A program made the position numbers and the translations under genes. From Buchnera aphidicola (Melaphis rhois) (GTDB lineage Bacteria; Pseudomonadota; Gammaproteobacteria; Enterobacterales; Enterobacteriaceae): a DNA stretch of 64,000 nucleotides. Positions within the stretch are counted from its first letter, which is position 1, and every line of letters starts with the position of its first letter. The DNA lies in contig NZ_CP033004.1 in the NCBI RefSeq assembly GCF_005080745.1, positions 195,708 to 259,707 on the forward strand, written 5' to 3'. Under the pieces are notes generated by a model. That model saw only the letters and a list, made by a program, of their open reading frames with translations, ran no database searches and had not been told where the DNA came from. Below are positions 59,934-64,000 of this stretch, one piece after another.

Positions 59934-60371
59934 ATGTGTAAATTAGAATTACAAGATATTTTAAAATTGTTACCGCATAGGTATCCTTTTGTGTTTGTTG
60001 ATAAAGTCATTGATTACAAAGAAAAGAAATATATAATAGCCATAAAACATATCCAATTAAATGAATTTTTTCTTCAAGGACATTTTCCTAACTATCCAAT
60101 TTTTCCTGGAGTATTGATTTTAGAATCTATGCTTCAAGCTGCATGCATTTTAGCTTATAAAAGTATAAACATATTACGTAAAAAAAAATTATTTTATTTT
60201 TCTAGTATTGATTATGCAAGGTTTAAAAAAAAGATATTTCCTGGAGACAAAATGATAATAAACGTAAATATTATAACTATTCGTAAAAATATAATACGAT
60301 TTCAAGGAAATATATCAGTAAACGGTATTACTGCATGCAATGCTAAAATGTCTTTTATGAATGATACATAA
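59934..60371 (+). CDS. fabZ: 3-hydroxyacyl-ACP dehydratase FabZ
   Basis: Hot-dog fold dehydratase of fatty acid synthesis; 145 residues (E. coli 151). The catalytic His is in QGHFPNYPIFPGVLILESMLQ (the Glu follows), with LLPHRYPFVFVDKV at the N-terminus. The lpx genes that surround it in E. coli are absent, so the gene serves fatty acid synthesis, not lipid A. Confidence 0.95.
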   Translation: MCKLELQDILKLLPHRYPFVFVDKVIDYKEKKYIIAIKHIQLNEFFLQGHFPNYPIFPGVLILESMLQAACILAYKSINILRKKKLFYFSSIDYARFKKKIFPGDKMIINVNIITIRKNIIRFQGNISVNGITACNAKMSFMNDT

Positions 60372-60512
60372 TTGTATATTAGTATTTTGATATTATACTT
60401 TTGTTAAAAAATGATTTTAGAATGGATAGATAGTAAACAACGTGTTAGATTATTATATAAGATATAGACTTATAGTGCAGTTTTTAGAATTATTTTAATT
60501 TGGAATATTTTA

Positions 60513-63500
60513 ATGGTAGATCCAAAATTTGTTCATCTTCGAGTACACAGTGATTTTTCTATGATTGATGGATTATCAAAGCCTGAAATATTAGTTGACA
60601 GAGTAGCAGAGTTAGGTATGCCAGCCATGGCTATTACAGATTTTGGTAATTTACATGGTGTTATTAAGTTTTATAAAGCAGCATTCTTAAAGGGAATAAA
60701 ACCTATTATTGGAGTAGATGTCAATGTAATTTCTGATGATATTGCATCAAATGAATTGATAAAAATTACTTTGTTAGCATCTACTAATATAGGATATAAG
60801 GGTTTAATTGTTTTACTGTCTCGTGCCTACCAAAGTGGATATAGTAATAAAATTGGAATAGTAATAAAAAAAACATGGCTAATCGAGCATTGCAAAGATA
60901 TTATCTTATTATCAGGTGGTTGTTATGGCGATATAGGTATCAATATACTACGTAACAATAACCTAGCGCTGTATAGAAGTTTATCGTTTTATGAAAAATA
61001 TTTTAAAAATTTTTTTTATTTTGAAATAATACGAACTGGTAAGTTACATGAAGAAGAATATATTGATAAAGTCAAATGTCTGTCTTATCGAGAAGGAATA
61101 CCTTTAGTAGCGACTAATGAAGTGTGTTTTTTAAATGAAAGCAATTTTCTAATTCACAAAATTCGTGTATTTATTAATAAAGGATATACGATAAATAATG
61201 ACAAAGTTGGTCATAATTATACATCTCAACAGTTTTTAAAAGATGAAGCACAAATGTGTAAATTGTTTTCTGATATTCCTGAGGCTCTTATAAATAGTGT
61301 AGAGATTGCGAAGCGGTGTAATGTTATTTTAAAGTTTGGAGAATATTTTTTACCAAAATTTCCGATAGAAGAAAATAATATCAATGATTATTTAGTAACT
61401 AAAGCGAGAGAAGGTTTATTTAAGCGTTTAATGTATCTTTATCCTGATAAAAAAATTCGGGATATTAATCAAGAACGATATATTTCTCGTTTATTATCTG
61501 AACTAAATATAATTAATAAGATGGGTTTCCCTGGATATTTTTTAATAGTTATGGAATTCATTAATTGGTCAAAAAGAAAAGCTATCCCTGTTGGTCCAGG
61601 AAGAGGCTCTGGTGCTGGATCTTTAGTATCATATGCTTTGAATATTACTGAGATAGATCCGTTAAGTTTTGATTTAATATTTGAGAGATTTCTTAATTTA
61701 GAACGTGTTTCAATGCCTGACTTAGATATAGATTTTTGCATGGATAGTAGAGATAAAGTTATTGAACATGTTTCAATGACATATGGAAAAGAATCTGTAG
61801 CTCAAATTATCACTTTTGGAACTTTAACAGCTAAAGCAGTTATAAGAGATGTAGGTCGAGTTCTTGGATTTCCATATGGATTTTTAAATCGTATTTCTAA
61901 ATTAGTACCATTAGATCCTGGAATAACATTAAAAAAAGTATTGTCTCATAGATCAGAATTATTGAATCTTTATAGTTCTAATGAAGAGGTAAAAGAATTA
62001 ATTGATATTGCTATGAAATTAGAAGGAGTAACTAGAAATGTAGGTAAACATGCTGGAGGATTAGTAATTTCTCCAAGCAAAATCACGGATTTTTCTCCTT
62101 TATATTACGATGAGGATGGCATTAATGCTATCACTCAATTTGATAAAGTAGATGTTGAGTCGATAGGATTAGTGAAATTTGACTTTTTAGGATTAAAAAC
62201 GTTAACTATGATTCATAATGCTATAAAAATAATAAATTATAAATTAGTGAATGATAAAAAAACTCCAATAAATATAAATAATATTTCTTTAAAGGATAAA
62301 AATTGTTTTAATTTTTTAAAATTGTCTCACACTATAGGTATTTTTCAATTAGAATCATATGGTATGAAGAACTTAATTATTCGTTTAAAACCGGATTGCT
62401 TTGAAGATTTAGTTGCTTTAGTAGCTTTATTTAGACCAGGTCCTTTAAAATCTGGAATGGTCGATAATTTCATAAATCGAAAGCATGGAAAAGAAAAAAT
62501 ATTTTACCCTGATGAAAAATGGCAACATGTATCATTAATACCTATTTTAGAATCGACTTACGGAGTAGTTTTATATCAAGAACAAGTTATGAAAATTGCT
62601 CAAGTATTAGCAGGTTATTCTTTGGGTAATGCGGATATTTTACGTCGTGCTATGGAGAAAAAAAATCCGTTAGAAATGAAAAAGCAAAGAGTGATATTTA
62701 AGTTAGGAGCAATGAAAAATAGAATTTCTTCTAGTATAGCTATGAATATTTTTAGTTTATTAGAAAATTTTGCCGGATATGCATTTAATAAATCTCATTC
62801 TGTTGCGTATGCTTTGATATCATATCAAACTTTATGGTTAAAATTATATTATCCGTCTGAATTTATGTCATCTGCTATGAACGCTGATATAGATAATACT
62901 AAAAAATTAGTTGTATTAATTTATGAATGTAAAAGAATGAAATTGAATATTATTCCTCCTGATATTAATAAAAGTGATTATTACTTCAAAGTAGATAATT
63001 TTGGAAATATTATTTATGGATTAGGAGCTATAAAAGGTATTGGTAAAAATATCGTTACTTCTATTATTAATGTTAGAAATAGTTATGGATTTTTTCTTGA
63101 ATTATTTGATTTATGTATTCATATTAATTCACAAAAGTTAACAAAAAGAGTTCTTGAGAAGTTAATCAAGTCAGGCAGTTGTGATTGTTTTGGATTAGAA
63201 AGATCAGTATTGATGAATAATTTTAGTAATATAATTAAATCAGCTAATCAATATGTAAAATCGATGAAATTAAAGAAAGTAGAATTGTTTGGATCTTTAA
63301 TGTCGGATTTAAAAGCAATACGACAAAATGATTCTTTAGTTAACGTAAATTTTCCTAATCAATTAAAACTTGACTGGGAAAAAGATTGTTTAGGTGTATA
63401 TCTTACTGGACATCCTGTTGATCAATATATAAGTGTAATAAAGAAATATAAAAATTGTGTTCGTGTTAAAGATATTGATTGTTTAAATGATAAAAAAGAA

Positions 63501-63743
63501 GTGGTTGTTCTCGGAATGGTTTCTTCGCTGAAATATAAAATTACTCAAAAAAATAACAAGATAGCATTATTTTCGTTAGAAGATCATTTTTCTAAACTAG
63601 ATGTGATAGTATTTAATACTATTTTGAATAGATTACTATTTGATTTAGTTAATGACTTGGTGGTTGTAATTTCTGGAAATATTAAAATAAATAAAGTTAT
63701 TAAAAAACATGTTTTACTAGTAAATAAAATAGTAAAATTGTAA
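60513..63743 (+). CDS. dnaE: DNA polymerase III alpha subunit
   Basis: Replicative polymerase, 1076 residues (E. coli 1160). PHP domain first ([30 protein letters not shown]), then the polymerase with [18 protein letters not shown] and the catalytic [41 protein letters not shown], the helix-hairpin-helix near [10 protein letters not shown], and most of an OB fold at the end. The last ~80-95 residues, the C-terminal domain that binds tau in E. coli, are absent; there is no homopolymer near the stop to blame. Confidence 0.96.
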   Translation: MVDPKFVHLRVHSDFSMIDGLSKPEILVDRVAELGMPAMAITDFGNLHGVIKFYKAAFLKGIKPIIGVDVNVISDDIASNELIKITLLASTNIGYKGLIVLLSRAYQSGYSNKIGIVIKKTWLIEHCKDIILLSGGCYGDIGINILRNNNLALYRSLSFYEKYFKNFFYFEIIRTGKLHEEEYIDKVKCLSYREGIPLVATNEVCFLNESNFLIHKIRVFINKGYTINNDKVGHNYTSQQFLKDEAQMCKLFSDIPEALINSVEIAKRCNVILKFGEYFLPKFPIEENNINDYLVTKAREGLFKRLMYLYPDKKIRDINQERYISRLLSELNIINKMGFPGYFLIVMEFINWSKRKAIPVGPGRGSGAGSLVSYALNITEIDPLSFDLIFERFLNLERVSMPDLDIDFCMDSRDKVIEHVSMTYGKESVAQIITFGTLTAKAVIRDVGRVLGFPYGFLNRISKLVPLDPGITLKKVLSHRSELLNLYSSNEEVKELIDIAMKLEGVTRNVGKHAGGLVISPSKITDFSPLYYDEDGINAITQFDKVDVESIGLVKFDFLGLKTLTMIHNAIKIINYKLVNDKKTPININNISLKDKNCFNFLKLSHTIGIFQLESYGMKNLIIRLKPDCFEDLVALVALFRPGPLKSGMVDNFINRKHGKEKIFYPDEKWQHVSLIPILESTYGVVLYQEQVMKIAQVLAGYSLGNADILRRAMEKKNPLEMKKQRVIFKLGAMKNRISSSIAMNIFSLLENFAGYAFNKSHSVAYALISYQTLWLKLYYPSEFMSSAMNADIDNTKKLVVLIYECKRMKLNIIPPDINKSDYYFKVDNFGNIIYGLGAIKGIGKNIVTSIINVRNSYGFFLELFDLCIHINSQKLTKRVLEKLIKSGSCDCFGLERSVLMNNFSNIIKSANQYVKSMKLKKVELFGSLMSDLKAIRQNDSLVNVNFPNQLKLDWEKDCLGVYLTGHPVDQYISVIKKYKNCVRVKDIDCLNDKKEVVVLGMVSSLKYKITQKNNKIALFSLEDHFSKLDVIVFNTILNRLLFDLVNDLVVVISGNIKINKVIKKHVLLVNKIVKL

Positions 63744-64000
63744 AATATTTAACGTAAAAGTTTTAATTTGAATTAATATGTCAAAATTTTTATTAAATAA
63801 CATATTTTAGTTATGATTAAAAATTAAGCAATATAAATAGATTTATATAAAAAGTAAATTTGTTATCGACGTTTTTAATGTAAATAAATCTATATAAAAT
63901 ACTGTATTCATTATACATTAATTATTATTAAATTTTGATTTGAGTATCATCGTATAGCTATATTTTTAACAATTATATTATTTTTGGGAATATAAATAAT

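Noticed and set aside
61021-63743. A homopolymer frame break to explain the short DnaE
   Set aside because: No run of nine or more A or T lies near the stop, and the downstream frames show no DnaE similarity.
1-64000. CRISPR arrays, insertion sequences, prophage, tRNA or rRNA genes
   Set aside because: No spaced direct repeats, transposase or integrase genes were seen, and the only tRNA-like T-arm belongs to the tmRNA.

Overview
The window is a stretch of chromosome from an obligate insect endosymbiont, almost certainly Buchnera aphidicola of aphids. The reasons are very high A+T content in genes and spacers, gammaproteobacterial proteins that align end to end with Escherichia coli counterparts, E. 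coli-like local gene order with many genes dropped out, single-copy essential genes, and no mobile elements or phage. Retained pathways include threonine (thrABC), the branched-chain committed step (ilvIH) and a lysine/DAP step (dapD), as expected for a nutritional symbiont. Compared with the gene order I remember for Buchnera of pea aphid, hpt-panC-panB (between thrA and dksA), mutT (between secA and coaE) and speE-speD (between lpd and mtn) are missing, so this is a different and more reduced lineage. The presence of apbE recalls the Baizongia/Fordini lineage, but I cannot settle the species.

Layout. 1-8.4 kb: DUF2076 protein, peroxiredoxin, ung, grpE, nadK, tmRNA, grxD, rnt, sodA, pth, ychF. 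8.5-13.2 kb: thrCBA on the minus strand, with a decayed attenuator-like leader, then an 826-bp gene desert. 14-23 kb: dksA, truA, mrcB, secA, coaE, guaC. 23.6-29 kb: the pyruvate dehydrogenase operon aceE-aceF-lpd. 29.3-30.5 kb: mtn and erpA. 30.6-46.8 kb: the division and cell wall (dcw) cluster on the minus strand, read rsmH-ftsL-ftsI-murE-murF-mraY-murD-ftsW-murG-murC-ddlB-ftsQ-ftsA-ftsZ, in E. coli order without mraZ or lpxC. 47-50.6 kb: ilvH, ilvI, apbE on the minus strand. 51-64 kb: htrA, dapD, map, then a plus-strand run rpsB-tsf, pyrH, frr, dxr, uppS, fabZ, dnaE.

The most striking feature is ten reading-frame breaks in nine otherwise well-conserved genes: ung, nadK, ftsI (two breaks), murE, murF, murD, ftsW, murG and apbE. 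Every one lies in a run of 9-11 A (or T) on the coding strand. Eight are repaired by one extra base in the run; the other two (murF, murE) by one base fewer or two more. Seven of the ten fall in the lipid II/septal peptidoglycan genes. This matches the known behaviour of Buchnera and Blochmannia, where RNA polymerase slips on poly(A) and produces a mixture of frames, so these genes may be expressed only through slippage. A sequencing undercall in homopolymers is the main alternative.

Other oddities are loss of the MurE N-terminal domain, C-terminal truncation of SecA and DnaE, a tmRNA with an incompletely encoded CCA end and a basic tag, two long perfect inverted repeats just upstream of ahpC and ilvI, and a strong plus-strand terminator that lies inside the 3' end of the convergent rnt gene.
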